Below, piece by piece: positions 37,801 to 51,300 of a stretch of DNA of 64,000 bases; position 1 is the first letter of the stretch, and each line of letters starts with the position of its first letter. The notes under the pieces were generated by a model. The model ran no database searches. It worked only from the letters and a program-made list of their open reading frames with translations, and was not told the DNA's origin. The stretch comes from Pegea sp. RAD2-039 (Eukaryota > Chordata > Thaliacea > Salpida > Salpidae). A program made the position numbers and the translations under genes. The DNA lies in the NCBI GenBank assembly GCA_034620365.1, contig JAQGEQ010000110.1:372001-436000 (forward strand). Direction: 5' to 3'.

Positions 37801-40054
37801 AAGAATATTTCTATTTAATATTTTAATTTAATCGATAACTTTTCTAAATAATTATTTTAGATGTTAAATATTAATTTTTAATATCATCATCTTCAAAGTT
37901 AGTTGTTTATTTAACAAATCACATAAAATAATGAATAATAAAAACAAAGTATTACAAACTTGAATACCTCACAACAATCAGAAGCTTTAGTATCTTCTGA
38001 AAAGTTCAAAACCGATCTTTTATCACTCCCAGTTTTACCAATAACACCTCCCTTGAAAAGAAATAGATAAAATTAAGTTTTAGAAATTTCTTTCGATGTT
38101 TAAAACCAACTTACATCCCCAAAAGACTCAATGACGTCATCAACACTAGAATCAGATTGCTGTAAAATTTTGTTTTTAAATTTACATCTAATAAACTCTA
38201 CCTAAAATTCTACCTCAACAATCTTTTAAATTGTTTTTAAACTAAATTTTAAAGAATATTTATTTTAAGCTAAAAATAAGTTAGATTGCTAAGTTAATTT
38301 CAGAACTAAATATTTTTTATTTTCTGATTCTATCATATCATAGAGTAAACAAAAATATCTAAAACTCTTACAACGCTGGATAAGTCAGGACTTCTAACAT
38401 TTGGGTTCAATTCAAGCTTTACATCAGTTGCAGTTACAGTAGTTTCAGGACCCTTATAAAAAATTAAAAAGTGATTTTTGATTTTACTAAAGTACTTTAA
38501 GCAGAAGTATTCTCTCTATTTAATCTACTAACTAAGAAAACTTACCTTGCTACAAGTCAAAGTGTTGTTATTGATTACATCATTAGATGGTTGATTAATG
38601 AATTCCTAAAAAGTTTGATTTTCCATTATTATTATTTTTACATTTTTATAGGAATTAAGTAAAATTTTTTGATTATTTGTAGATCAATTAGTAGATAGTT
38701 TATCATTTGTTACATTCAATAAGTAATATTTAGATAAACAAAACATTTGTTAGAAGTTTTAGTTTATAGAAAGATGTTTCTATTTAAGTTTTTGTTAGAT
38801 TTCTTCGATAATATCATTTTGAGTATTTGGCTTTTAAAATAATTGTCGAAGAACTTTTAATAGAATTGTAAAAAGTAGCTAATAGCTCAAACCAAATGTT
38901 TCAATTTCTACATACTTGGAGTATATCTGAAGCACTTGTAGATGAAGAACTTTGTTTCTCGTTTACTTTTGAACTTGGTTCCTTGAAAATAAATAAAACA
39001 ATAATTAAGTTAAATTTGCAATTTTTGAAAAGTAAATTAAATTCTATATTTAATTTGAACATGTAGTTGGAATAGTTAAAGATTAACGAAATTAAGTCAA
39101 CACTTCAAAAATTAAGTTCAAAAAAGTTTCAAACTTTCTTCACCTTAGAAAGATCAGGAAGTCCTGTTTCTCCTTTAGAGCCAAAAGTAGTTTTTTCAAC
39201 AACTTCAACAGAATCAATTTTTGAAACCTTAAAAAGATTTCAATTTAATCAATTAATATAAGATAATTTACTTATTTTATTAATGCTTTTTAGGGTACAT
39301 TTAAAATTAAATAAATTCTTATTATTCATTAATTCAAGCAATAAACTGGTTAATTTAAAAGTATTAAATTTATATTTCGGCTAAAACTCATTTTATTTCA
39401 TCTTTCTTTTCGTTTGTAAAAATAAGTTGGATGCTTAACATCTACCAACTAACTTATACTTTATAGATCTCATAAATTCCCTAACATAATAATAATAATA
39501 AATAACACAATAAAACTAACTAAAACTTTTTAGACCTTATAAAGTCCCAGGTGTTTGATTAGTCAAACTGTACTTAAAAATTAGTAGACTTACTACAAAA
39601 TCAAACTTTATTTTAAAATATCTATATGTATAAACTCTCTAATCTAATAACCATTAATAAATTTAGTAATCAATATATTTATTACTAATTTTTACTATTA
39701 ATTTTAAGCTAAAAAAAGTTATGCTCTTATTTCAAATGTAGCACAAAACTTATTTAGAAGACATTAATAGTTTCATTAAATATGCAAATAATCAAAAAAT
39801 AGATTAGATTTTTGTAAGAAATGCTTCTATTTCACTTAAAACAACTTTTCTGCCACCGAAAAGTCTGAAGCAGAACTGACGCCAGCGCACCAAAAACTGG
39901 TTTTTACTACGTAAGTTTAAGCAACTAAATATTTAAACTCTTCTTTTGCTTAAAATACTTATAAAAAGTCTTACTTAATACAACACTAAGCATTATAAAG
40001 ATTAAAACTGATAATAGATTACAAAAATCAAATTACTTCAATAGTTTTTTCCAT
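31883..40054 (-). CDS. multi-exon modular protein, symmetric phase-0 exons, copy A (unknown)
   Basis: I read 32 exons, about 696 aa. All introns are phase 0 except the last. Exons: 40037-40054, 39144-39227, 38916-38981, 38546-38605, 38372-38452, 38115-38159, 37968-38051, 37716-37787, 37192-37251, 36961-37029, 36758-36817, 36508-36627, 36290-36376, 36176-36226, 35951-36019, 35542-35625, 35309-35374, 35028-35087, 34854-34934, 34596-34640, 34449-34532, 34162-34233, 33692-33802, 33520-33582, 33173-33259, 32885-32947, 32690-32746, 32539-32613, 32389-32406, 32150-32176, 32000-32057, 31883-31896. Starts MEKTIE; hydrophilic, acidic and Ser/Lys-rich, probably disordered, no signal peptide. Exons 2-8 recur as exons 16-22. 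No family recognised. The terminal exons are the least certain. Confidence 0.75.
33940..35720. repeat. seven-exon module, A-proximal
   Basis: Contains exons 16-22 of copy A (lengths 84, 66, 60, 81, 45, 84, 72). It matches 37,500-39,340 exon by exon, and introns align too, for example cacttgagagttgtggctgt at 34,061. Confidence 0.85.
37500..39340. repeat. seven-exon module, A-distal
   Basis: Exons 2-8 of copy A, with the same seven lengths and order as 33,940-35,720. The intronic marker cacttgagagttgtggctgt recurs at about 37,617. Confidence 0.85.
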
Positions 40055-40164
40055 GATAACTTGAATTTCGGCTTTATACAAAGAACGCAGTTAGCTCATT
40101 AAATCAAGTGAAAAATATTTGATAATAATTTTTATATTCACCGATCAACTAAAAACGGGCATTA

Positions 40165-40172
40165 TGACGTCA
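40165..40172. promoter_or_regulatory. CRE palindrome upstream of multi-exon gene, copy A
   Basis: TGACGTCA about 110 nt upstream of the MEKTIE start codon; conserved in copy B. Confidence 0.5.
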
Positions 40173-40490
40173 TTAGTGTCATAGTTGGTTCAACTTTAGC
40201 TTTGGAAAACTATTCTAGTGTAGATGTGAGCAAATAGCAAATTATATATATTAATAAATAAAATAATTTGACAAAATTAGAATGTTATTTTTATTCTTTG
40301 AAAACATCACTTCAACCATCAGCTTAAAACATAAGAAAGATATTTTAAGTTTAAACTTATCTGAAAACTGTTAAAATCGATTTTCGAGAATTAAGCTCAA
40401 TCAATGAAAGCTAGATGAAATTAATTCTTGTTTTCAAATGTAGAAAATTTATCGTTTTTTGCAAGGCGAATTATTAACTGTAACATTATC

Positions 40491-40870
40491 AAGCTTATTA
40501 AACATTCTTTTGTATTAGCATTTCAAAATGTTTTCTTTTTAATAGATATTACTTACTGCTAAAACATGTTAAGTTAATTTGTAGTTGTAAGAATGAAATT
40601 TTATTTTGTTTTTCGAAAAGAGAGCTTTTGAAAATTGACAAATAATCAAAAAAACTTTAAGAATAATAAAAATTGAATTATAAAAAGCTACAAATATCAA
40701 GAAGAACTTGCATACTTGCATTTAACTGATAATAAATATATCTAAATATTTGTCAAAGTTTCTTTGCAGATTTCATTTCTACTTGTTATATAAGTTCAGG
40801 TTCCTCGCAGCAAGTTAAATCAATTTATTTATAAACTAAAGCTTAAAATAAAGTTGGTTTTGAGAACGTT
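40491..40870. other. unique spacer right of block A
   Basis: AT-rich, not duplicated at the end of block B. Nothing recognised. Confidence 0.4.
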
Positions 40871-41850
40871 CCAAAGGTATGCGTCCTCTAAAAGAGGTGT
40901 ATAACCGAAATCAGAAAGAACAACCAACTGATTTCAAATACAAAGTTAGAGGTCCACCATGGGCCTTGAGAATTGTCAAGGTTTTTTTTCAAAAAACAGA
41001 AGTGGCAAATAACCACTGGTTCCACATCTTCTTTTTTCACATCCTGTTCGCACACAGTTGTGAATACCATCCTTCCAGCCCAAGATATTGGTTCACAGAA
41101 GCCCATCATCAAATCTCACGAGCGTCAAAAAGACAATTCTTCTATCGCATTAGGTATGTTCTTCAACGCACAGTCGATTATCAACAAAATTTTCCAATAT
41201 ATTGCTGGTTTACGTTTTCAAGATTTTACATTTTTATAACTGAAACTTGGTTGAAACCGTTTTATCCTGATTCTTTTCTGGTTGACGGTAATCTTTTTTG
41301 TGTTTTACGGTGTGATAGAGTCGGTGGTGTTTGCGTAATTTACAAAACATCGCTGACACCCAAGATCTGTAGGTTTCTAATCGATGCCATTAATTGTCCA
41401 GGATTTGAGATTATCGCTTTTGATTTTCATTACTCAAAGTTCAAATTGTCTCCATTTTTATGTATATACCCACCTCAGGTTTACTATTAACCTCTTATAG
41501 AGGTTTGAAAAATGTTATTTGTATTGAGTTATCTGTTTTAGCGGATTTAAGTGTTATTAAAATTGATTGGAACACCCCGAATTTAACATTTATGGGAAAA
41601 TCGTTTAACTTAGACAGCGACAATCCTAGTTCAGCCATTTTAAATCATGTTTTTGTATGTTTCCTCGATGCCAATAATCCATCTCAGACGGTTACTTTTC
41701 CAACTCAGGTTAATAGTAATACTTTGGATCTTCTTATCACATCAACACCTGGCAACATTATCTACGTTGATCAAAAAGAACCTTTTGCTTTGACATGCGA
41801 TCACAATATGGTTGTATTCAAGTTCCATCAAACTTTTTTATGAACGTTAA
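40871..41850 (+). pseudogene. CR1-like LINE, endonuclease domain, frameshifted
   Basis: Three overlapping frames together give a decayed ORF2 start. One frame reads SIALGMFFNAQSIINKI, then another gives ITETWLKPFYPDSFLV and GGVCVIYKTSL, then a third gives LDLLITSTPGNIIYV and CDHNMVVFKF. These are the NARS, TETWL and SDHN steps of the APE-type endonuclease of CR1-like LINEs. At least two frameshifts separate them, and no intact reverse transcriptase follows. Confidence 0.8.
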
Positions 41851-42683
41851 AACTCCATGGAAACGGAATTCTTCTCGTGGAAATTATCATGGTATTAATG
41901 AGTTTCTATCAGTTGCTCTACCGAAGACATCAATAATATTACTAAGAGTTTACTAACATCATTAAAAAGTCAACAGAAATAGTTTTACCTTTTTATAGCT
42001 TCAACAAAAAGTCACATTTGCTAAAATATTTAAGAAATTTACAACATTTGAAAAATCTTCCTATACAAGCAAACTAAAACAGACTTTTCCATCAAATCTC
42101 TTTATAAAGATCTTTGTATAGTTTACCAAAAATCTCTAATTTCTTCTTAGGAAGAGAAAGTCTAATAATAAACCAGCAGGAAATTTGTTGGCTTCATAAA
42201 TCACAAGCTTGAGGCGAGATCTCAAATACCTCCCTTGATTGATAACAACTACTAGCTTGTGATGGAACCAGAGATTGAAGCTGAACTGCTAAACAATCAA
42301 TTTTTATAACAAATGATGGAAATACTCCGACATTCTCACAAATGTCTCTCAGATGACAGATTTTGACGTAACGGTTGTATGTGTATGGTTGTTAAAGATT
42401 CTGTTTTATTGCAATGGTGTCTGAGTAGGGTTTACGAGCCACTTTTGACTTATACATCATCTAACTAGATAAAAATTGCAGTATACTAGAGAGTGAAAGA
42501 GAAAGGAAGAAGAAATGCTCTGCATTACTTTAGTAAGTCTGATGGTACTACTGCTACCTACTAGTGCTACTTTTCCAAGCTTATTGGTCTTGTTGGCTCA
42601 CAATCCAATCGTATATAATTGATAAACTTTCTGATTTATTCGTTGGTGTCTAAGAGATCATCTACACTTGTCTTCAAGAACTA
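41851..42683. other. spacer between LINE fragment and block B
   Basis: Possibly decayed LINE downstream sequence. No readable reverse-transcriptase motif; no gene. Confidence 0.35.
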
Positions 42684-43284
42684 TAAGACTCCATCACTAC
42701 AGCAAGCTCATTCACTTCTTTAATATAAAGTTAATAGTTAATATAAAAATAATGCTTTTGTTGACGAGTGATTTATTAGAATATCATTTTTTGGATTTAT
42801 ACTTTATGTAATTGCCAACTGTGTTATAGTTGTACTTTTGTTGTGTTCTGATTTTTTCAATAAGTTATAATGAACCATTGTACTGATACACTAAAAAGTT
42901 TTCAACAAAATATTTCTAACTCAACAACAAACTGATAATATATGAATTATATTTCTATAACTTCAAACTAAGCTTTCATAAATAATTAGGAGATACTGAT
43001 TACTTTGTTACATGTGACTGCATATGTTTGTTATGGGATGAATATAAGATTAAAGTTTATCTGAAGGATATTTACTTCACCCTTCAATGGTAGAAATCAA
43101 CAATTATATTTGATAGACTTTTTTATTGCATGTATAGTAGCTGAGATTTCATTTTAATAAAATGTTTAAAATAGAATAAAAAGAAATATCTAAAAAGAAT
43201 AAACAAGCGTTCAAGGTACCTCATTGAGATTGTCGATGCCTCTGACTATTTTGACAACAAGCTTAGTTGTTACCCAATTCAATT

Positions 43285-43292
43285 ATGACGTC
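43285..43292. promoter_or_regulatory. CRE palindrome upstream of 318-aa gene, copy B
   Basis: TGACGTCA at the same offset from the ATG as in block A. Confidence 0.5.
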
Positions 43293-43363
43293 ACTATTGA
43301 ACTTTTTATCTTTATACTTTTGCCAAGTTTTAACACATTTTATTATTAGTATTCGGCACGCAT

Positions 43364-44320
43364 ATGAGCATTTCACGAATTTCTAAAATGAGTCTTTCAG
43401 TGAAGCCAAGTTTGAATAATTATAGAGTCAGCTCTCATTGTAATCGTTTACTCGAAGATAAAATCGAGTTGTGGGAGTTTCTGGCCCTTGAAAAAATTTG
43501 TCTTCAGGAAGATTTTAACATCGACGATGTTGAAAAAATAAACCTGAATCGAGATGGTAATTCTCAGCCAGACTCTGCTCCACCCTTGCTGGTGATAAAA
43601 AGCCATAAAGAAACTAACTTGCTTCGAAGAAGAAGAAGTTATTCACTTGAAAACCTAAAAATTGGTTATAACAAGCCCTACAAACATATTAATGGGCTTC
43701 CACCTTTGTGGATTTCCACACAGAAACCGAAAGTTAAAAAATCTAAAAAACGTTCTAAGAAAAATAAAAAGAAGATTCAGATGAGTAAGAAAAGAAATTT
43801 AGCTGTAACAAAAGCTGAGTTTAAGAATCAACTACGAAATCTTAGTATACCGCCTTGTATTCCCGAGTTAGTTGAGGACATTATATCAACTAGCTCTGAA
43901 AGTAGTGATACTTATGGTGCTTGTGATAGAGATGGTGATAGTTTAAACTCCATAGATGAAATAAAAAGCATTGAATCGTTTTATGCTGGAGGTGATGGCA
44001 ATAACAATGAAATAAAAAAGAAAAGTATTGAGCAAAGCTTTGAATATATGCCATTTAAAGAAACCATCAAAACTACACCGATTAAAACAAGAAACTCATC
44101 TAGTTTTCGTAATTTGTTTATGAGGAAGAATCGAGTTTCACCATTAATTATAGCTGTTGAACCTAAACCTCAGAAAAAGTCAATTTGGAAAAGCTTGAAA
44201 AATAAACTTAGCATTTCTTGCAAAAGTTCCATAATTGACAAAACCTTCTATTATATGGGTGCTGCATCCTCAAAATTGATATTTCCTTCATTTAACTTTG
44301 CCTTATTAATTGCAAAATGA
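43364..44320 (+). CDS. single-exon basic, Ser-rich protein, copy B (unknown)
   Basis: Intact 318-codon paralogue of the gene at 29,910 (about 95% identical by my residue count). The basic patch, Ser/acidic stretch and length are kept. Changes cluster in the last third (for example SSSSSF to RNSSSF). Function not recognised. Confidence 0.8.
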   Translation: MSISRISKMSLSVKPSLNNYRVSSHCNRLLEDKIELWEFLALEKICLQEDFNIDDVEKINLNRDGNSQPDSAPPLLVIKSHKETNLLRRRRSYSLENLKIGYNKPYKHINGLPPLWISTQKPKVKKSKKRSKKNKKKIQMSKKRNLAVTKAEFKNQLRNLSIPPCIPELVEDIISTSSESSDTYGACDRDGDSLNSIDEIKSIESFYAGGDGNNNEIKKKSIEQSFEYMPFKETIKTTPIKTRNSSSFRNLFMRKNRVSPLIIAVEPKPQKKSIWKSLKNKLSISCKSSIIDKTFYYMGAASSKLIFPSFNFALLIAK

Positions 44321-45335
44321 ATTGAATTATTGTGGATGTTTGCAAAGCTTCAATGTAAGAACATTTGAGAGAAAGCTCTTCAAATATTTCGAAAGAAAGT
44401 GTTTATGAATATGCTAATTTATTCGTAGTCTTTGAACGTTCTGTTATTAATCTGAATTATTGCAAACTTTTAAACGTTTTCACGATTTTTGATATAATTT
44501 CATTCAATAAATTAAATAAAAACTCAAAAAATTGGATGTCTCTTTTTATTTTGTCAATTATATCAAATTATTTCAAATTAAATATCATAGAGAAACATAA
44601 TACTTGTTTGAAATCAAATGTTTGCCATATTTTCGATAATTAAAAATATTTTTTTATACAAACAAGCTAAAAATAAAATATCTAAGACTTTTTATTAAGT
44701 CCAAACTTTAGTTACATTAAACTTAAATTCTAAAGGTTCAGTTAATAATGTTTAACTTTTCACAGGATTACATGAACATTGAAACTGTAATTATATTTAC
44801 AAAATATTCATGTGTGTGTGTAATTTGCAGGACAATTTCTTGTGTTCCTGGGTCATATATTTAGCTAAATCCTGTTGTGGACCTCATAACTCATTCATTT
44901 TTTTGACTTTGGAGAAAATCCTTTCCTAGCAACACCTTAACACAGAGGTCCTCCAAAACAAACAGCGTTATATTCTTGTTATGTGTCTTTAATAGTTAAA
45001 GACTAACTCTGAAATAGTTCCTGCATGATTAATATAGAACCTCTTTAGACTATTAGAGATGTATGTTGGATCTAATAATCCTTTCATGTATGCGCATTAA
45101 ATGTGATTATAGTGGGGAGTGGCGTGTACTGATAAAAACAGACTTAATTATTTGCTAAAATCGAGTTTTATTACATTGACGAGTTATCAAAGGCGATCTT
45201 GAAATCATTGAGTTAGAGTTGAAAAGATATTCCAAGAAAGGAAAGCGCGACTTGAAAGAAACTTTTTGAAACAGGAAAACGTGCAAATCAGAAAATAATT
45301 TGGGAGTAGAAACTTGAATCCCTTTTTGCTTTTGT
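44321..45335. other. tail-to-tail spacer in block B
   Basis: Counterpart of 30,867-31,882. A 92-codon open frame here (44,365) is interrupted in copy A and is not considered a gene. Confidence 0.4.
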
Positions 45336-48300
45336 TTAGAACTTTTTTTCTAAAAACGAAAATCTTTTTATTTTTATTAACAGAATGACTCTACATATTT
45401 CATCTGTAATAACTCATTAAAAGAAGAAAATAAATAACATGTTAACTTACTCATAAACTGGAAGCACTTGAAAATGTTTAATGACGTTTTTTTCGCTACT
45501 TTAATTTTCTATGAAAGTAAAAAGTATAAATAAAATAATATATTGAAAAGTGTAAGTTAAAAACTGTTGCTAATAGATTCTCTTATTTAAATGTTACCTC
45601 TTCAATTTCAAGGTCCTTTTGAGTCTGTGATATTTTTAAAACCCATTTTATTTGTAATTTGCACAGAAATATTAAAGGTTTTTGTAATAAATTACTTAGT
45701 TTGATAAATATTGAAATATTAATTTATTATCAACAGAAATCTTTAAAATATAAGCTTTTTGAACTTACCAGAGCTATAACTTTATTCTTATCTAGACCCA
45801 GAAGATTTCTAAAAAACTATTAAAAAATATTAGAGGTCAATTTAAAAAAGATAGAAAAAATAACTTTTTATTTATTATTGTAAATGAACTTAACATTTGG
45901 TAATTATAATTTACTTTTCTAATTTTACTCTTTTTCTTTGGTTTTATCTCATTGGCCAAAAAGTCGTTATCATTGTATTTGCTTGTAACCTTAATTAAAA
46001 AAGATAGATATTATCATCATGATTTCCAAACTGACATAAAAGGTTTTTAAGCACATCACTTACCTTGGTTGACTCTTTAATTTCAGGTAAAACCAAGCTG
46101 TAATTAGGTCTAAGAAAACCCTAAAAATAATGATAATTTCAGAAATGCCTTAAAATTGGCCTTTTTAGTTTAGCTGTTTGCAAAAACTTAATAGTTAGGA
46201 GGAATTATAAAATATCAAATTTGAAATTTTATTTTTAAATCATGCAAAAGGAAAATTACCAATTTGTTGTAATTCTCAGATATAATCATATTTGGATGTT
46301 GGATTATTGTGTCTTCAATAACCTGTTGAAATAGTCATTTTATTTTTAGAAACCAAAATTTTAAGCCAAATAATTTTTCGATAAAAAATTAGTATACAAA
46401 ATTAAACTTTGTAAGATCGCCTTATATTTTATAATAGAGTAAAAACATTTTTTAATGATTCTATTAATCAATTAACACAACGAATTTGGAAAACAAATTT
46501 TGATTAATATTGTTTCAAAACTTAATATAAAAAGCTCTAAATCTCACATTCTCATTTTCATCTGTGATTTTTCCTTCTAGTTTGTTTGCTTTCAACTTTG
46601 GATTTTCCAGAAAGCAATTTTGAACTTTGGGTACCTATTGTTGTGTAAAAAATAATTGATTAAAGTCTATCAAGAGATACCAATATATAGAACATAGATA
46701 GCAAATTATTACAATGCAGTAACAACGAGATAAAAATTTGATAAAATTTAAATATGTTACAAGATTTGTTTCAGTTTTATAAGTCAATAGCAGATAGAAT
46801 TCAATGATTAATTTATGGTAGTTTGTAATTAACTTAATCTTGACAAGTTTTATAATTGCAAGTTTATCACAATATAAACAATATTTATTTTCACCTTCGA
46901 TATGGGAAGTGAAGACAGTTTTTTTCTGTAAATGTTTGGTGTCAAAACAACTTCTTGCTGTAATAAATAACTTCTGTTAGAACTTGAACAATAAAGAGAA
47001 TGTTTATACTAGTATTTCATTAACTATAAGTTTTATTTATATGTTTTTCTAAAATACTGACTTTATGTTCAGACTCTTTCTTTAATAACAAATTAGGATC
47101 TTCATTATGCTCTTCATCATTCAAAGTATCCTGTATTTTATTTAAATTCTCATTTAGGATTGATCTTAGTTCCTTGAAAATAAGTAAAAATTATTATTAT
47201 TAATATATAACGTTTTGATAAATTGGTATCTTTAGGATAATGGTTTAAAAATAACAACTATACAAGACCAGATAATTAAGATTTATAAAAGTTTTATCTC
47301 GATAAGGGAAAGAGTTTATTACTTTTGTATCAATATTATGCAGCGTTAAAATAAAAGAAAATTATTCAGAGTTGTAAATGATCTTTTAAATCAAGTTTGT
47401 TATTACACTTCTTTAAACAATTTCACTTGAGAGTTGTGGCTGTCATAACATTGATAAAAACACTTTTGAAATAATTACATAAAGAAATTTGAAACTATGA
47501 ACATTTGTTTCAGTTACTTTTTACCTCTGAAATATCAGGAGTATTTTCAGATGCAGAACTGTTAGTATCGGCTCCGTTTGAATCAAAACCGGTTTCCTTG
47601 AAAATAAATAAGAATATTTCTATTTAATATTTTGATTTAATCGATAACTTTTCTGAATAATTATTTTAGATGTTAAATATTAATGTTTAATATCATCATC
47701 TTCAAAGTTAGTTGTTTATTTAACAAATTACATAAAATAATGAAGAATCGAAATAGAGAATTACAAACTTGAATACCTCACAACAATCAGAAGCTTTAGT
47801 ATCTTCTGAAAAGTTCAAAACCGATCTTTTATCACTCCCAGTTTTACCAATAACAGCTCCCTTGAAAAGAAATAGATAAAATTAAGTTTTAGAGATTTCT
47901 TTCTTTCGATGTTTAAAATCAACTTACATCCCCAAAAGACTTAATGACGTCATCAACACTAGAATCAGATCGCTGTAAAATTTTGATTTTATATTTACAT
48001 CTAATAAAATCTACCTCAACAAATTTTTAATTTGCTTCTAAATTAGATTTTAAAGAATATCTATTTTAAGCTTAAAATAAGTTAGATTGCTAGGCTAATT
48101 TCAAAACTAAATATTTTATTTTCTGATTCTATCATATCATAGAGTAAACAAAAATATCTAAAATTCTTACAACGTTGGATAAGTCAGGACTTCTAACATT
48201 TGGGTTCAATTCAAGCTTTTCATCAGTTGCAGTAACAGTAGTTTCAGGCTCCTTATGAAAAATTAAAAAGTGATTTTTGGTGTTACTGAAAGTACTTCGA

Positions 48301-51300
48301 GCAGAAGCATTTTCTTTATTTAATCTACTAACTAAAAAAACTTACCTTGCTACAAGTCAAAGTGTTGTTATTGATTACATCATTAGATGGTTGATTAATG
48401 AACTCCTAAAAAGTGTGATTTCCGATTATTATTATTTTTAAAGTTTATAGAAATTAGGTAAAAGTTTAATTTAATTTTGGAAAGATGTTTCTATTTGAGT
48501 TTTTTGTTAGATTTCTTTGGTATTGTTATTTGGAGTATTTGGCTTTTAAAATAATTGTTCAAAACTTTTAATAGAATTGTAAAAAGTAGCTAATAGCTCA
48601 AATCAAATGTTTTAATTTCTACACACTTGGAGTATATCTGAAGCGCTTGTAGATGAACAACTTTGTTTCTCGTTTACTTTTGAAATTGGTTCCTTGAAAA
48701 TAAGTAAAAACATAATTAAGTTAAATTTGCAATTTTTGAGGATTAAATTAAATTCTATCTTTTTTTAAACATGTAGTTAGAATGATTTAAGATTAACGAA
48801 ATTAAATCAACACTTAAAAAATTAAGTAAAAAAAGTTTCAAACTTTCTTCTCCTTAGAAAGATCAGGGAGTCCTGTTTCTCCTTTAGAGCCGAAAGTAGT
48901 TTTTTCAACAACTTCAACAGAATCAGTTTTGGAAACCTTAAAAAAATTTAAATTCAGTTAATATAAAAGACTTTTTGATCTTATTAATAATTGTTAGGGT
49001 ACTTTTAAAATCAGGTTGGTTTTTACTTTTAATTTTTAAGCACAAAGCTGGTTTATTAAAATGTATTAAATATATTATTCGGCAGAAAATTATCTAATTT
49101 ATTTAAGTTTTTAGTTTGTAAAACTAAGAAATGTTTTAGATCTACTAGTCAACTTCTTGCTATAATAAATAACTTCCGTCAGAACTTGAACAATAAAATA
49201 GATGTTTTTTACTAATATTTCATTTGCTAAAAGTTTTTTTATAAAATTTTTAATACTGACTTTAGTTTCAGACATTTTCTTTAATAACAAATTAATTTCT
49301 TCAAAAAACTCTTCATCATCCAAATCATCCTGTATTAAAAATAATATGATTTAAATGTGATTCTGAGTTTTTTGAAATGATGTTAAAACAATTTTGATAA
49401 TTTATTCAAAAAATCATTGAACAAATAAATTAAATAATTTACAAATTATAAATTGTGATGAATAACATTTTCTAAACCAACTTACATCTGATATCAGCTC
49501 AAACTTTTTCTCACTATAAGATGTAACTTGTGATATCTACAAAAGGTTTTTGAAAAATAATTCTTATTAAGTTTATTATTCAACAATTTAATGTCTTACT
49601 TTGGCTGGATCCTTTTTCTTCAATAGTGATTTCAGAACCAGGATAGGCTCCGTCCTCCCAATCACTATTGGGTCAGTAAAAACCACCTAAAAGTTGGGTA
49701 AATTAGAAAATTAAACATTAAAAAAATAAAAGGAAGTTTAAGTCACCAAATGTTTACAAAACATTTAAAATAAACTAAAGAGGCTTATACAACAACAATT
49801 TATTTGAAAAAAGTTACTCTTTTGTGTTTGGCTTCAGATTCAAGCAAACACTGCTCCTTCATCTTTTCATTCTTCTCTTTTTCTCTCTTTTCTTTTTCCA
49901 TTTGCTCTTTTTCTATCAACCATATTTGCTCAGAGTCAAAGATATCATCATTCAAAAGCTCCTAGTTTTAAAGATCAGTATTTAGATATATTAACAAAAT
50001 AGTGATTAGCTTCAAGTTAGTTTGTTTTAAACTGATAAATATGAGTTACAAATAATTTGTGTAGCTAAATATGAACTATATGATGGAGTACCTCCACCAT
50101 TTTTGCTGTTTCTTCATCCAAAAGTTCTTCTGAAGTTTTTGTAGTTGGTTTCTGAAATTTGATAACTGGTTAACTTTAACTTGGTTTATTTATCTTAAAT
50201 TTAGTTTCTTCAAAAAGTTGTTTTCAAACAGTTTATTTGAATTTAAAAAAATAGTTAGAAACAAATGAAAAAATAAGTTAAAATAAATAATAAATAAATG
50301 TACAAATAAGTTAGAAATATTACAATCAATTCGTCCCCATGTAATTTCTTCTTCTCGGCAGAAAGATCTTTCCAAATATCAGTTTTTAGATACTGAAGAT
50401 ACTTTAAATTAATAATAAACTCGTTGTAAAAATAGTTTAAGATTATTTTAATTATAAATGTTGATTTGCAAAAAATTTAATTATTAAAATCACATTTGCA
50501 TAAGTAAAACAAAATATTTCAATAAAACTTTTAAGGAAAAAGATGCAACACTCACATCTTCAATTGTTGGGGCATCTTCAATTGTTGGGGCATCTTTATT
50601 AGATACATCAGAATCAAAACCAAAAGGAACAGTCTATAAGTATTAAAGAGTTTAAAAGTGAGATAAGTTAGATCGTTAAATAGATTTTAAAGTAAATTTG
50701 CAAACAAATATTTCTATGTTGATTTATCACAAAAAATTTAAAAAGACAAATTGATGAAATTGTTTACATCATTGATAAATTAATTCTGAAGTTAATTTCT
50801 TAATTATTTATTTATTATTTTTTTATTTCATGTTTTGTATCAGATAATTAAGATTTAAATAAGTTTTGATTCGAACAGATGGAGCAGTTTATCATTTTTA
50901 TATCAATATAATGCGTTACCAAAATGAACAAACAAATTATTCAAAGTTTTAAATGATCTTTTTGATCAAGTTTGTTATCAGACTTCTTTAAACAATTTCA
51001 CTTGAGAGTTGTGGCTGTCATAACATTGATAAGAATTTTTTTGAAAGAATTGCATAAAGCAATTTGAAACTATGAACATTTATTTCAATTTGTTTTTACC
51101 TCAGAAATATCAGGAGTATTTTCAGATGCAGAACTCTTAGTATCGGCTCCGTTTGAAACAAAACCGGTTTTCTTGAAAATAAATAAGAATATTTTTATTT
51201 AATATTTTAATTTAATCGATAACTTTTCTGAATACTTATTTTAGATGTTAAATATTAATTTTTAATATCATCATCTTCAAAGTTAGTGGTTTATTTAACA

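Larger units (their letters stand above)
29262..40490. repeat. segmental duplication block A (11.2 kb)
   Basis: Direct repeat of 42,684-53,790. It opens at gactccatcactacagc and similarity ends after gcaaggcgaattattaact. Both genes, their introns and flanks match base by base over long stretches, with small indels. Confidence 0.93.

Noticed and set aside
40888-41239. Several overlapping frames around the LINE at 41 kb as separate genes
   Set aside because: Together they spell one frameshifted CR1-like endonuclease.
44365-44643. 92-codon frame downstream of the copy B 318-aa gene
   Set aside because: The equivalent frame in block A is broken and it shows no coding character.
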